From Streptomyces kronopolitis (lineage in GTDB: Bacteria > Actinomycetota > Actinomycetes > Streptomycetales > Streptomycetaceae): a stretch of 64,000 nucleotides of DNA. The notes below the pieces were generated by a model. The model was given only the letters and a program-made list of their open reading frames with translations. It had not been told where the DNA came from and made no database searches. The position numbers were made by a program, and so were the translations under genes. Where the stretch lies: assembly GCF_014646275.1 (NCBI RefSeq), contig NZ_BMND01000003.1:1-64000 (forward strand), read 5' to 3'. Shown in pieces: positions 10,153 through 19,368 of the stretch (position 1 is its first letter; every line of letters begins with the position of its first letter).

Positions 10153-10812
10153 ATGGTGCAGAAGGCCAAGATCCTCCTGGTCGATGACCGGCCGGAGAAT
10201 CTGCTGGCGCTGGAGGCGATCCTCTCTGCGCTCGATCAGACACTGGTGCGGGCATCGTCCGGGGAGGAAGCGCTCAAAGCACTGCTCACGGACGATTTCG
10301 CGGTGATTCTGCTCGATGTGCAGATGCCGGGGATGGACGGATTCGAGACCGCGGCGCACATCAAGCGCCGGGAGCGTACCCGCGACATCCCGATCATCTT
10401 CCTCACGGCCATCAACCACGGCCCGCACCACACGTTCCGCGGTTACGCGGCCGGTGCGGTGGACTACATCTCCAAGCCGTTCGACCCGTGGGTGCTGCGG
10501 GCCAAGGTCTCGGTGTTCGTCGAGCTCTACATGAAGAACTGCCAACTGCGCGAGCAGGCCTCCCTGCTGAGGCTGCAGCTGGAGGGCGGCCGGCCCAGCG
10601 CCGACGAGGCGAAGGAGTCGGCGGGGCTGCTCGCGGAGCTCTCCGCGCGACTGGCCGCGGTCGAGGAGCAGGCCGAGGCGCTGTCCAAGCAGCTGGACGA
10701 GACGGCGGACGCGGCGGCGGTGGCCACCGCCGCCCATCTGGAGCGCAAACTGACCGGCCTGCGCAGGGCGCTGGATGCCCTGGAGCCGGGGTCGGGCAGC
10801 GCCGCCGGGTGA
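10153..10812 (+). CDS. osaB: OsaB: response regulator with C-terminal coiled coil
   Basis: A 219-residue product. Residues ~4-125 form a receiver domain (KILLVDDRPENLL, phospho-acceptor Asp55 in LLDVQMPGMDGF, conserved lysine in DYISKPF). The rest (~130-210) is an Ala/Glu/Leu-rich coiled coil with no DNA-binding domain, so output is probably by protein contact. ATG 10153 was preferred because GGAGG lies 7 bases upstream; the frame stays open further upstream but without a ribosome site. It sits 255 bases after osaA and matches OsaB, the partner of OsaA in osmoadaptation. That gap is long enough to hold its own promoter. Confidence 0.88.
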   Translation: MVQKAKILLVDDRPENLLALEAILSALDQTLVRASSGEEALKALLTDDFAVILLDVQMPGMDGFETAAHIKRRERTRDIPIIFLTAINHGPHHTFRGYAAGAVDYISKPFDPWVLRAKVSVFVELYMKNCQLREQASLLRLQLEGGRPSADEAKESAGLLAELSARLAAVEEQAEALSKQLDETADAAAVATAAHLERKLTGLRRALDALEPGSGSAAG

Positions 10813-10891
10813 CTGACGCCCTTTCATGAGACGGGCGCGCGACACGTTCGGGTGAAGCGCCGTGCGCTCGTATCACGGCCGCGTTCGCCTG

Positions 10892-10897
10892 TAATCT
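10892..10897 (+). promoter_or_regulatory. -10 element of ftsK (leaderless type)
   Basis: TAATCT lies exactly 7 bases before the ATG of ftsK and no Shine-Dalgarno sequence is present. This predicts transcription starting at or next to the start codon. Confidence 0.5.
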
Positions 10898-10904
10898 CGA
10901 CGCC

Positions 10905-13682
10905 ATGGCCTCACGTACGTCCGGCAAGGGAACCCAGAGCTCGGCGGGACCCTCGAAGCAGCGCGCCGGACGGACCGCGGGCGCCGCCAAGAAGACCGCA
11001 GCGAAGAAGGCGCCCGCGAGGCCGCCGGCGAAGAAGACCGCCGCGAAGAAGGCACCGGCCAAGAGGGCGCCCGCGAAGAAGGCGGCCGCCCGGCCGGCGC
11101 CGTCGCCCACCGGTGGCGTCTACCGCCTGGCCCGCGCCTGCTGGCTGGGCGTCGCGCACACCATCGGGGCGATGTTCCGCGGGATGGGCCGCGGCGCGAA
11201 GAACCTCGACCCGGCGCACCGCAAGGACGGGCTGGCGCTGCTGCTGCTCGGCCTGGCGCTGGTCATCGCGGGCGGGACCTGGTCCAACCTCAGCGGCCCG
11301 GTCGGCGACCTCGTCGAACTCCTGGTGACCGGCGCGTTCGGCCGGCTCGACCTGGTCGTGCCGATACTGCTCGCCGGCATCGCCATCCGCCTCATCCGCC
11401 ACCCCGAGCGGCCGGAGGCCAACGGCCGGATCGTCATCGGGCTGTCGGCGCTGGTGGTCGGCGTGCTGGGGCAGGTCGCGATGGCCTGCGGATCGCCGGG
11501 CCGGGACGACGGGCTGTCCGCCATACAGGACGCCGGCGGCTATCTGGGGTGGGTGGCGTCCAAACCGCTGATCTTCACCGTCGGACAGACCCTGGCCGTG
11601 GCGCTGCTGGTGCTGCTGACCGTCTTCGGGCTGCTGGTGGTCACCGCGACGCCGGTCAACGCCATCCCGCAGCGGCTGCGCGCGCTCGGCGTCCGGCTGG
11701 GCGTGGTGCACCCGGCGGACGCCGCGGCGGACGGCTACGGGGCCGCGGCGTACGAGGACTACGACGACGAGTGGCGTGAGCAGCCCGTGCGCGGGCAGCG
11801 CCGCGGCGCCGCCGCGAGCACCGCCGCCGACCCCGACGCGATAGAGGAAGCGGCCCTGGCCAAGCGGCGCCGTCCGCGCCGGGCCTCCGACCGGCCCGCC
11901 GACGACCGGCCGATGGACGCGGTGGATGTCGCCGCCGCGGCCGCCGCCGCGCTGGACGGCGCGGTGCTGCACGGCGTCCAGCCCTCCCCGCTCGTCGCCG
12001 GCCTCAGCAGCAGCGTCTCCGGTGAGATCCGCGGCCGGGACGGCGAGGACACCGCGGGGGAGAGCGGCACGGTGCCGCCGGCCCGCGGAGCCGGCCGGCC
12101 GGCCGGCGCGAGCGAGCAGACCCCGGCGGTCCCGGACTTCACCAAGGCCCCGCCCGAGCCGTCCGGCGATCTGCCGCCGCGCGCCGAGCAGCTCCAGCTG
12201 GCCGGGGACATCACCTACTCGCTGCCCTCGCTGGACCTGCTCGCGCGAGGCGGCCCCGGCAAGACCCGCAGCGCCGCGAACGACGCCATAGTGGCCTCGC
12301 TGACCACCGTCTTCCAGGAGTTCAAGGTCGACGCCGCGGTCACCGGCTTCACCCGCGGTCCGACGGTCACCCGCTACGAGGTCGAGCTGGGTCCGGCCGT
12401 CAAGGTCGAGAAGATCACCGCGCTGGCCAAGAACATCGCCTACGCCGTGGCCAGCCCCGACGTCCGCATCATCAGCCCGATCCCCGGCAAGTCCGCGGTC
12501 GGCATCGAGATCCCCAACACCGACCGCGAGATGGTCAACCTCGGCGATGTGCTGCGGCTGGCCGACGCCGCGGGCGACGAGCACCCGATGCTGGTGGCGC
12601 TCGGCAAGGACGTCGAGGGCGGCTACGTCATGGCCAACATGACGAAGATGCCGCACGTCCTGGTGGCCGGCGCCACCGGCTCCGGCAAGTCCTCCTGCAT
12701 CAACTGCCTGATCACCTCCGTGATGGTGCGGGCCACCCCGGAGGACGTCCGGATGGTCCTCGTCGACCCCAAGCGCGTCGAGCTGACCGCCTACGAGGGC
12801 ATCCCGCACCTGATCACCCCGATCATCACCAACCCCAAGCGCGCCGCCGAGGCGCTCCAGTGGGTGGTCCGCGAGATGGACCTGCGCTACGACGACCTCG
12901 CCGCCTACGGCTTCCGGCACATCGACGACTTCAACGAGGCGGTCCGGGCCGGCAAGGTCAGCTCGCCCGAGGGCAGCGAGCGCGAGCTGGCGCCGTACCC
13001 GTATCTGCTGGTCATCGTGGACGAGCTGGCGGACCTGATGATGGTGGCCCCGCGCGATGTGGAGGACTCCATCGTCCGCATCACCCAGCTCGCCCGTGCC
13101 GCCGGCATCCATCTGGTGCTCGCCACCCAGCGCCCGTCCGTCGATGTCGTCACCGGCCTGATCAAGGCCAATGTGCCCTCCCGGCTCGCGTTCGCCACCT
13201 CCTCGCTCGCCGACAGCCGGGTCATCCTCGACCAGCCGGGCGCCGAGAAGCTGATCGGCAAGGGCGACGGGCTGTTCCTGCCGATGGGGGCGAACAAGCC
13301 GGTCCGCATGCAGGGCGCGTTCGTGACCGAGGAGGAGGTCGCGGCCGTCGTCCAGCACTGCAAGGACCAGATGGCGCCCGTCTTCCGCGACGACGTCACC
13401 GTCGGCACGGCGAAGAAGAAGGAGATCGACGAGGACATCGGCGACGACCTGGATCTGCTGTGCCAGGCCGCTGAGCTGGTGGTTTCCACCCAATTCGGGT
13501 CGACGTCGATGCTCCAGCGCAAGCTGCGGGTGGGGTTCGCCAAGGCCGGGCGGCTGATGGACCTGATGGAGTCGCGGAACGTCGTCGGGCCCAGCGAGGG
13601 GTCCAAGGCGCGCGACGTCCTGGTGAAGCCGGACGAATTGGACGGAGTGCTGGCGGTGATCCGTGGGGAGGCTACCGAGTAG
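10905..13682 (+). CDS. ftsK: DNA translocase FtsK
   Basis: A 925-residue septal DNA pump that moves chromosome ends through the division septum. The first ~65 residues are very Lys/Ala/Pro-rich (KKTAAKKAPARPPAKKTAAK), resembling a histone H1 tail. Membrane segments span ~105-250, followed by a variable acidic linker to ~430. The motor has Walker A GATGSGKSS (Lys595) and Walker B VIVDELADLMM (Asp706). The C-terminal winged-helix gamma domain (~850-925, QRKLRVGFAKAGRLMDLME) reads oriented chromosome motifs. In Streptomyces it works mainly at sporulation septa. It is transcribed alone, with an apparent leaderless promoter. Confidence 0.96.
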   Translation: MASRTSGKGTQSSAGPSKQRAGRTAGAAKKTAAKKAPARPPAKKTAAKKAPAKRAPAKKAAARPAPSPTGGVYRLARACWLGVAHTIGAMFRGMGRGAKNLDPAHRKDGLALLLLGLALVIAGGTWSNLSGPVGDLVELLVTGAFGRLDLVVPILLAGIAIRLIRHPERPEANGRIVIGLSALVVGVLGQVAMACGSPGRDDGLSAIQDAGGYLGWVASKPLIFTVGQTLAVALLVLLTVFGLLVVTATPVNAIPQRLRALGVRLGVVHPADAAADGYGAAAYEDYDDEWREQPVRGQRRGAAASTAADPDAIEEAALAKRRRPRRASDRPADDRPMDAVDVAAAAAAALDGAVLHGVQPSPLVAGLSSSVSGEIRGRDGEDTAGESGTVPPARGAGRPAGASEQTPAVPDFTKAPPEPSGDLPPRAEQLQLAGDITYSLPSLDLLARGGPGKTRSAANDAIVASLTTVFQEFKVDAAVTGFTRGPTVTRYEVELGPAVKVEKITALAKNIAYAVASPDVRIISPIPGKSAVGIEIPNTDREMVNLGDVLRLADAAGDEHPMLVALGKDVEGGYVMANMTKMPHVLVAGATGSGKSSCINCLITSVMVRATPEDVRMVLVDPKRVELTAYEGIPHLITPIITNPKRAAEALQWVVREMDLRYDDLAAYGFRHIDDFNEAVRAGKVSSPEGSERELAPYPYLLVIVDELADLMMVAPRDVEDSIVRITQLARAAGIHLVLATQRPSVDVVTGLIKANVPSRLAFATSSLADSRVILDQPGAEKLIGKGDGLFLPMGANKPVRMQGAFVTEEEVAAVVQHCKDQMAPVFRDDVTVGTAKKKEIDEDIGDDLDLLCQAAELVVSTQFGSTSMLQRKLRVGFAKAGRLMDLMESRNVVGPSEGSKARDVLVKPDELDGVLAVIRGEATE

Positions 13683-13835
13683 CACAGATATCCGGGCCGC
13701 GCGCGCGGGAGCAGAAGGCAACCGTTTCTCCTGCCAAGACGTCAAGTTGAGGGAGATGAGCGAACGATGCTCCACCACCGAACCCCACGGCACCGCCGAT
13801 GGCGTTCCGATGGCGTACAAACTCCGCTCTCCCGC

Positions 13836-13866
13836 TTGCCCCACCCTTTCGCCCCACCCCTAGACT
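13836..13866 (+). promoter_or_regulatory. Possible promoter of the RodZ-like gene
   Basis: TTGCCC (13836-13841) and TAGACT (13861-13866) are spaced by 19 bases, about 40 bases before the chosen GTG start. The spacing is a little long, so this is tentative. Confidence 0.35.
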
Positions 13867-13906
13867 GAACTTCCAGCAGGTGGCTACACGCTCGAAAGGC
13901 GCCCCC

Positions 13907-14710
13907 GTGTCCATCGGCAACTCCCCCGAAGCAGACCGGCCTTCCGTCGGTGCTGCCCTCCAGCAGGCCCGTATCGGAGCGGGACTGACCGTCGAAGAGG
14001 TCAGTGCGACGACACGGGTGCGCATCCCCCTCGTGCAGGCCATCGAGCAGGACGACTTCTCCCGCTGCGGCGGCGACGTCTACGCCCGCGGGCACATCCG
14101 GGCGCTCGCCCACGCCGTGTCCCTCGACGCCCGCCCGCTGATCGACCGGTTCGACGCCGAGCACGGCGGCCGGCCCGCGCCGACCCCGGCCGCACCGCTC
14201 TACGAGGCCGAGCGGATCCGTTCCGAGCCGCGCCGCCCCAACTGGACCGCGGCGATGGTCGCGGCGATCGTCGCCGTCGTCGGGTTCGCGGGCTTCACGC
14301 TCTTCACGGGCGGCGACAAGAGCAGCGGCGGCCCGATCGCGGCCGGTGACAACGCCAAGCAGGCACCCGCGCCCACCCGCCATCCGTCGACGATCAAGCC
14401 GCCGCTCTCGCCCGAGCCCTCCGACAGCGCCGTCGCCGGACTGCCGAAGGACAAGGTCACGATCAAGGTCACCGCCCGCGACGGCCAGAGCTGGATCTCC
14501 GCCAAGGACGCCAGCGGCAAGCTCCTGGAGGACGGCCTGCTCAAGAAGGGCGAGTCCAAGACCATCACCGACAAGGAGCGGATCGACCTGGTCCTCGGCA
14601 ACGCCGGAGCCGTACAGCTGTACGTCAACGGCAAGGAGGTCAAGGAGATCGGCCACAAGGGCACCGTGGAGCGGCTGAGCTACACGCCGGGGGATCCCCA
14701 GGCGGGCTGA
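13907..14710 (+). CDS. RodZ-like protein: HTH domain, one membrane segment, DUF4115-like C-terminus
   Basis: The 267-residue product has an XRE-type helix-turn-helix at ~18-90 ([35 protein letters not shown]). A linker leads to one hydrophobic segment at ~115-135 ([16 protein letters not shown]). An external Lys-rich beta domain follows ([34 protein letters not shown]). This layout matches RodZ, which links the cytoskeleton and wall synthesis in rods; what it does in an apically growing Streptomyces is not clear. GTG 13907 was chosen for GAAAGG 7 bases before it. It lies between ftsK and rimO, its usual place in this genus. Confidence 0.8.
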   Translation: MSIGNSPEADRPSVGAALQQARIGAGLTVEEVSATTRVRIPLVQAIEQDDFSRCGGDVYARGHIRALAHAVSLDARPLIDRFDAEHGGRPAPTPAAPLYEAERIRSEPRRPNWTAAMVAAIVAVVGFAGFTLFTGGDKSSGGPIAAGDNAKQAPAPTRHPSTIKPPLSPEPSDSAVAGLPKDKVTIKVTARDGQSWISAKDASGKLLEDGLLKKGESKTITDKERIDLVLGNAGAVQLYVNGKEVKEIGHKGTVERLSYTPGDPQAG

Positions 14711-14713
14711 GCG

Positions 14714-14765
14714 CGCCTCCCGGGAGGCGTTCGCCGCCGGTCCCGGGCCCCCGGGAGCGGCGGCG
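14714..14765 (+). terminator. Paired hairpins after the RodZ-like gene
   Basis: A 16-base perfect palindrome (14714-14729, CGCCTCCCGGGAGGCG) is followed by a second GC stem (14732-14739 with 14758-14765). There is no T tract. They probably separate this gene from rimO. Confidence 0.55.
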
Positions 14766-14813
14766 GAGACCTGCGCGCCGAGGGGGCACCCGGGACGAAG
14801 TAGGCTGAGCCCC

Positions 14814-16316
14814 ATGCCCGAACGCCGTACCGTCGCCCTTGTCACCCTTGGCTGCGCCCGTAACGAGGTGGACTCGGAGGAGCTCGCAGGCCGCCTGGCA
14901 GCGGACGGCTGGGAGCTCGTCGAGGAAGCCGCCGATGCCGATGTCGCCGTCGTCAACACCTGTGGATTCGTCGAGGCCGCCAAGAAGGACTCCGTCGATG
15001 CCCTGCTGGAAGCCAACGATCTGAAGGATCAGGGCAGAACCCAGGCCGTCGTGGCCGTCGGCTGCATGGCCGAGCGCTACGGCAAGGAACTCGCCGAGGC
15101 GCTGCCCGAAGCCGACGGCGTGCTCGGCTTCGACGACTACACCGACATCTCCGGCCGCCTCCAGACCATCCTGAGCGGCGGCATCCACGCCTCACACACC
15201 CCGCGCGACCGCCGCAAGCTGCTGCCGATCAGCCCGGCCGAGCGCCAGGACTCAGCCGGGGTCGCCCTGCCCGGCCACGCCCAGAGCGGCTCCGACGAAC
15301 CGGCGGCCGCGCCCGAGGACCTGCCGGAGGGTGTCGCGCCGGCCTCCGGGCCGCGGGCCCCGCTGCGCCGCCGGCTCGGCAGCAACCCGGTCGCCTCGGT
15401 GAAGCTGGCCTCCGGCTGCGACCGGCGCTGCTCGTTCTGCGCCATCCCGTCCTTCCGCGGCTCGTTCATCTCCCGCCGTCCCTCCGACGTGCTCGGGGAG
15501 ACCCGCTGGCTGGCCGGCCAGGGCGTGAAGGAGGTCATGCTGGTCTCCGAGAACAACACCTCCTACGGCAAGGACCTCGGCGACATCCGGCTGCTGGAGA
15601 CGCTGCTGCCGGAGCTGGCGGCCGTCGACGGCGTCGAGCGGATCCGGGTCAGCTACCTCCAGCCGGCCGAGATGCGCCCCGGCCTGATCGACGTCCTGAC
15701 CGGCACCGACAAGGTCGCGCCCTACTTCGATCTCTCCTTCCAGCACTCGGCGCCCGGTGTGCTGCGCACGATGCGCCGCTTCGGCGGCACCGACAGCTTC
15801 CTGGAGCTGCTGGAGACCATCCGCGGCAAGGCGCCGCAGGCCGGTGCCCGCTCCAACTTCATCGTCGGCTTCCCCGGGGAGAGCGAGAGCGACCTCGCGG
15901 AGCTGGAGCGCTTCCTGACCGAGGCCCGGCTCGACGCCATCGGCGTCTTCGGCTACTCCGACGAGGACGGCACCGAGGCCGCGTCGTACGAGGGCAAGGT
16001 CGACCCGGACGTGGTCGCCGAGCGGCTGGCGCGGGTGTCGCGGCTGGCCGAGGAGCTGACCGCACAGCGTGCCGAGGAGCGGATCGGCGAGACGGTGCGG
16101 GTGCTGGTCGACCGGAACGACGACGAGGACGGTCTCGTCGGGCGGGCCGCGCACCAGGCGCCGGAGACCGACGGCGTCACCCTGCTGTCGACCGACCTGG
16201 AGCTGGCGCCCGGTCGTATGGTCGAAGCAAAGGTAGTGGCGAGCGAGGGCGTCGATCTCGTCGCGGAGGTGCTGTCGGTGGAGGGCACAGGGTGTACCGA
16301 GGAGGCGACCAGATGA
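14814..16316 (+). CDS. rimO: Ribosomal protein uS12 methylthiotransferase RimO
   Basis: A 500-residue radical SAM enzyme that adds a methylthio group to an aspartate of ribosomal protein uS12. The N-terminal MTTase domain has Cys in [22 protein letters not shown] and VGCMAERYG, which hold the auxiliary iron-sulfur cluster. The radical SAM motif is C-DRR-C-SF-C (Cys202, Cys206, Cys209), followed by the C-terminal TRAM domain. An extra Pro/Ala-rich insert at ~140-185 is common in actinobacteria. TAGGCT lies 7 bases before the ATG, suggesting a leaderless mRNA. The stop overlaps pgsA, so the two are translationally coupled. It differs from miaB at 44011 by the uS12-specific signature and position. 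Confidence 0.93.
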   Translation: MPERRTVALVTLGCARNEVDSEELAGRLAADGWELVEEAADADVAVVNTCGFVEAAKKDSVDALLEANDLKDQGRTQAVVAVGCMAERYGKELAEALPEADGVLGFDDYTDISGRLQTILSGGIHASHTPRDRRKLLPISPAERQDSAGVALPGHAQSGSDEPAAAPEDLPEGVAPASGPRAPLRRRLGSNPVASVKLASGCDRRCSFCAIPSFRGSFISRRPSDVLGETRWLAGQGVKEVMLVSENNTSYGKDLGDIRLLETLLPELAAVDGVERIRVSYLQPAEMRPGLIDVLTGTDKVAPYFDLSFQHSAPGVLRTMRRFGGTDSFLELLETIRGKAPQAGARSNFIVGFPGESESDLAELERFLTEARLDAIGVFGYSDEDGTEAASYEGKVDPDVVAERLARVSRLAEELTAQRAEERIGETVRVLVDRNDDEDGLVGRAAHQAPETDGVTLLSTDLELAPGRMVEAKVVASEGVDLVAEVLSVEGTGCTEEATR

Positions 16317-16963
16317 GCGGAATCCCGGCTTCCGCGGCGGGTGGCCCGCGCCCGGCGCCGGCCGTCCGGCAGGCCGGGCTGTGGAACATCGCCAACGTGC
16401 TGACGATGCTGCGGCTGGTGCTGGTCCCGGCCTTCGTGGTGCTGCTGATGCACGACAACGGCACCGATCCCGTCTGGCGGGTCTTCGCCTGGGCCGCCTT
16501 CGCCGTCGCCATGATCACCGACGTCTTCGACGGGCATCTGGCCCGCGCGTACAACCTGGTCACCGACTTCGGCAAGATCGCCGACCCGATCGCCGACAAG
16601 GCGATCATGGGCGCCGCGCTCATCTGCCTGTCGGTGCTGGGCGATCTTCCCTGGTGGGTGACCGGGGTGATCCTCTTCCGTGAGCTCGGGATCACGCTGA
16701 TGCGGTTCTGGGTGATCAAGCACGGTGTCATTCCGGCCAGCCGGGGCGGCAAGATCAAGACATTGGCACAGGGCACCGCGGTCGGGATGTACGTCCTGGT
16801 GCTGACCGGACCGCTGGCGACCTTCCGCTGGTGGGTGATGGCGGTGGCCGTGCTGCTGACCGTCGCCACCGGACTCGACTACGTCCGGCAGGCCGTGGTG
16901 CTGCGCCGGGCCGGGCTGGCCCGGGAGCGGGCCGGGAGCCCCGAGCAGGACGCGGTTCGGTGA
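16313..16963 (+). CDS. pgsA: CDP-diacylglycerol-glycerol-3-phosphate 3-phosphatidyltransferase family (PgsA)
   Basis: A 216-residue integral membrane enzyme of phospholipid synthesis. The CDP-alcohol phosphotransferase motif is complete in [20 protein letters not shown], followed by PIADK. About five hydrophobic segments are visible. The ATG at 16313 overlaps the rimO stop (ATGA) and has GGAGG 7 bases before it; the end overlaps the cinA start (GTGA). It likely makes phosphatidylglycerophosphate, though actinobacteria carry several related enzymes and the substrate cannot be proven from sequence. Confidence 0.9.
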   Translation: MSGIPASAAGGPRPAPAVRQAGLWNIANVLTMLRLVLVPAFVVLLMHDNGTDPVWRVFAWAAFAVAMITDVFDGHLARAYNLVTDFGKIADPIADKAIMGAALICLSVLGDLPWWVTGVILFRELGITLMRFWVIKHGVIPASRGGKIKTLAQGTAVGMYVLVLTGPLATFRWWVMAVAVLLTVATGLDYVRQAVVLRRAGLARERAGSPEQDAVR

Positions 16964-17496
16964 ACGGGCCGGGTTCTGCCGCGGCCCGGGCGCTGGAGCT
17001 GCTCGCCGCCCGGGGGCAGAGCCTGGCGGTGGCCGAATCGCTGACCGGCGGCCTGGTGGCGGGCGCGCTGACCGCCGTCCCCGGGGCCTCACGGGTCCTG
17101 CGGGGCTCGGTCACGGCGTACGCCACCGATCTCAAGCGGGAGCTGCTGGGCGTGGACGGCGCCCTGCTGGCCGCGCAGGGGGCCGTGGACGGCGAGGTCG
17201 CGCGGCAGATGGCGGTCGGCGTGCGGCGGGTGCTGGGCGCCGACTGGGGCATCGCCACCACGGGCGTCGCCGGGCCCGATCCGCAGGACGGGCATCCGGT
17301 GGGCACCGTTTTCGTGGCGGTGCGGGGACCGCAGGGCGCCGGGGAGGTGCGCCGGCTCACGCTGGAGGGCGACCGCGACCGGATCCGACAGAACACCATC
17401 GGGGCCGTGCTCGCGCTGTTGTTGTGCGAACTTGCAGAAAATGCGCGGGCACAGGATACGGAACAACACGGGGGGAATGGATGTTTGCAGCCCTGA
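16960..17496 (+). CDS. cinA: CinA family protein, C-terminal (NMN deamidase-type) domain only
   Basis: A 178-residue protein made of the CinA C-terminal domain. Characteristic segments are AVAESLTGGLVAGALTAVPG, TGVAGPDPQDG and VGTVFVAV. Related domains deamidate nicotinamide mononucleotide. The N-terminal molybdopterin-like domain of long CinA proteins is absent, as is usual in actinobacteria. GTG 16960 overlaps the pgsA stop, so it is the third gene of a coupled rimO-pgsA-cinA operon. Confidence 0.9.
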   Translation: MNGPGSAAARALELLAARGQSLAVAESLTGGLVAGALTAVPGASRVLRGSVTAYATDLKRELLGVDGALLAAQGAVDGEVARQMAVGVRRVLGADWGIATTGVAGPDPQDGHPVGTVFVAVRGPQGAGEVRRLTLEGDRDRIRQNTIGAVLALLLCELAENARAQDTEQHGGNGCLQP

Positions 17497-17590
17497 GTGA
17501 ACACGTACTTGCGCCCGGCACGCGTACGGCCCGAGGCGGTACGGTGGGGCGAGAAGGATCCGGATCCGAGGTCCGAGGAGGGAGCCAGCG

Positions 17591-17974
17591 ATGATTCTGC
17601 TTCGTCGCCTGCTGGGTGACGTGCTGCGCCGACAGCGTCAGCGCCAGGGCCGAACCCTGCGCGAGGTCTCTTCCTCCGCCCGGGTATCGCTCGGCTATTT
17701 GTCCGAGGTCGAGAGGGGGCAGAAGGAGGCGTCCTCCGAGCTGCTCTCGTCGATCTGTGACGCGCTGGACGTGCGCATGTCCGAGCTCATGCGGGAAGTC
17801 AGCGACGAGCTCGCGCTCGCCGAGCTGGCAGCGTCCGCGGCCGCGAGCGACCCGGTGCCCGCACCGGTACGGCCGAAGCTCAACGCGGTGTCCGTCACGT
17901 CCCTGGCCGGTGTGCCCGAGGACCGCGTGACCATCAAGTCCCCGGCCGACGTCGTGGATGTCGTCGCGGCCTGA
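17591..17974 (+). CDS. clgR: ClgR: XRE-family activator of Clp protease genes
   Basis: The 127-residue protein has a helix-turn-helix at ~8-65. [20 protein letters not shown] is nearly the same as in mycobacterial ClgR, which also follows pgsA. The C-terminus ends ...DVVAA. A terminal Ala-Ala is the known ClpP degradation tag of Streptomyces ClgR and PopR, so the activator is probably unstable while protease is plentiful. A strong GAGGAGGGAG ribosome site lies before the ATG. The 94-base gap after cinA could hold a promoter; I saw no clear copy of the ClgR operator in it. Confidence 0.85.
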   Translation: MILLRRLLGDVLRRQRQRQGRTLREVSSSARVSLGYLSEVERGQKEASSELLSSICDALDVRMSELMREVSDELALAELAASAAASDPVPAPVRPKLNAVSVTSLAGVPEDRVTIKSPADVVDVVAA

Positions 17975-17993
17975 CACCCCTGTTCGTACGCAT

Positions 17994-18029
17994 CGAAGCC
18001 CCGGCGGGCAGCACCCCGCCGGGGCTTCG
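17994..18029 (+). terminator. Terminator of clgR
   Basis: A 15-bp perfect inverted repeat (17994-18008 with 18015-18029, CGAAGCCCCGGCGGG) has a CAGCAC loop and lies 20 bases after the clgR stop. Confidence 0.85.
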
Positions 18030-18104
18030 TGCTGCCCACCGGGGCGCGGGTGTGCGGCGCAGCGGGGGCGTCCTGCCGGGCCTCCTCGGCCGCTCCTCCC
18101 GGGC

Positions 18105-18130
18105 GATTCATTTGTACGATGACAAAATCG
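18105..18130 (+). promoter_or_regulatory. AT-rich palindrome upstream of dpsC
   Basis: TTTGTACGATGACAAA (18111-18126) is an inverted repeat with 5-base arms and a 6-base spacer. It contains a TACGAT hexamer that could be a -10 box. It stands out from the surrounding GC-rich DNA and lies 33 bases before the dpsC start. It could be a repressor site overlapping the promoter; the regulator is unknown. Confidence 0.45.
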
Positions 18131-18158
18131 GAAGAATCGCCCAAAAAGGAGTATCTGG

Positions 18159-18629
18159 ATGTCTGTGGTCAAGAGCACACTCTCCGACGAGGGCCGCGGC
18201 ATCGTCGGGCGTGCCCTCCAGGGGGCCCTGGTGGACCTGGTGGATCTCTCCCTCGTCGCCAAGCAGGTGCACTGGAACGTGGTCGGTCCGCGCTTCCGCT
18301 CGGTGCACCTCCAGCTCGACGACGTGGTCGCCAGCGCGCGGACGCACGCCGACACGGTGGCCGAGCGGGCGTCCGCGATCGGGGTGCCGCCCGACGGGCG
18401 GGCCGCCACCGTCGCCAAGACCAGCGGCATCAGCGAGATCGGGGACGGCTGGATCAAGGACGTCGAGGTGGTGCGGGCGATGGTGGAGGCACTGTCCGCG
18501 GTCATCGGCCGGATGCGGGAGCGGATCCAGGCGACCGCGGATCCGGACCCGGTCAGCCAGGACCTCCTCATCGGCCTGACCGCCGACCTGGAGAAGCACC
18601 ACTGGATGTTCCAGGCCGAGGCCCACTGA
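18159..18629 (+). CDS. dpsC: Dps-family ferritin-like DNA-protection protein (DpsC type)
   Basis: The 156-residue product has the full Dps ferroxidase signature: KQVHWNVVGPRF, then SVHLQLDD, then HADTVAERA. In the family these His, Asp and Glu side chains bind iron between subunits of a 12-mer shell. It should store iron and protect DNA from peroxide or during nucleoid packing. The tails are short compared with other Streptomyces Dps proteins. AAAAAGGAG lies before the ATG. Its place after clgR matches dpsC of S. coelicolor. An AT-rich palindrome upstream suggests stress or metal control. Confidence 0.88.
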   Translation: MSVVKSTLSDEGRGIVGRALQGALVDLVDLSLVAKQVHWNVVGPRFRSVHLQLDDVVASARTHADTVAERASAIGVPPDGRAATVAKTSGISEIGDGWIKDVEVVRAMVEALSAVIGRMRERIQATADPDPVSQDLLIGLTADLEKHHWMFQAEAH

Positions 18630-18787
18630 CGGACCGCCTCGCCCGCCGCCGGGCCGTCCGGGCCCGGTCCGTCCCGCTCGCGGCGGCTCCTCGCGGGCGT
18701 GCGAGACCGTCCACGCGCCGGGAACGCCCCGGTGCGCCCTCCCGCCGGGCGGCGGGTCCCGTCTAGCGTCGGCCGGAGGAGGCAGCC

Positions 18788-19192
18788 ATGGGGTGGCGTG
18801 ACGTCACGGCCCGCGGGCGGGCCGGCCGGCAGCCGCGGGCCGTACCGGGGCGCTGGATATCCGCGGCCGTCGTCGGGGGGCTGTGGTGGTGGGCCGCGGT
18901 CCGGCTGGTGCTGTGGCCGCAGTCGGCGGGGGTGGTCGAAGGGGCCGTCGTCCTGGGCGGCTGGGGGCTCAGCCTGCTGCCGGTGCACTGCGTTCCGTGG
19001 ACGGACCGGGGGAGCGGCAGATTCCGCCGGGTGCTGGCGCGCGTGGGGCTGGGGGGCAGGGGGCGAGGGGGTTCCTGGGGGTCGGTGAGTGCCGGGGGGT
19101 TCGAGGTCGGGCCGCGGGGCGGTGGCGACGGGGAGGGCGATGTCGGCGGGCGGGTGGGGGATCCGGGGAGTCCTGGGGAGCGTGAGGGGTGA
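18788..19192 (+). CDS. Small hypothetical membrane protein
   Basis: The family is not recognised. The 134-residue product has a basic start, two hydrophobic segments (~28-45 and ~50-68, containing SAAVVGGLWWWAAVRLVL and GAVVLGGWGLSLLPVH), then a Gly/Arg/Asp-rich tail that looks disordered. The start is well supported by GGAGGAGG 6 bases before the ATG. The 3' end lies in G-rich DNA and its stop codon falls in a 19-base tandem repeat, so the tail length may vary among strains. Confidence 0.6.
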   Translation: MGWRDVTARGRAGRQPRAVPGRWISAAVVGGLWWWAAVRLVLWPQSAGVVEGAVVLGGWGLSLLPVHCVPWTDRGSGRFRRVLARVGLGGRGRGGSWGSVSAGGFEVGPRGGGDGEGDVGGRVGDPGSPGEREG

Positions 19193-19244
19193 GGCAGGGG
19201 TGGCTGGGTGAGGCAAGGGTGGTCGGGTGCGGCACGGGGTGCGG
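19189..19244 (+). repeat. 19-bp tandem repeat, about three copies
   Basis: Units at 19189-19207, 19208-19226 and 19227-19244 follow the pattern GTG(A/C)GGCA(G/A/C)GGGTG with small changes. The first unit spans the stop codon of the preceding gene. Confidence 0.6.
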
Positions 19245-19368
19245 CGTCGAACGGCTCTCGGGTCCCGGCGCAGTGGTGACGGCAGGCTCCTCGTTCCGAG
19301 CCTGACCCTGCCTGGTCTCCTTCGTTGACGGGAAGGCGTCGGTCGGCATCGGAGCGGGGCGTTGCGGG

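Noticed and set aside
17497..17590. ClgR operator (GTTCGC-N5-GCG type) before clgR
   Set aside because: Only a lone GCGAAC was seen near 17425 inside cinA, without the second half at the right spacing.
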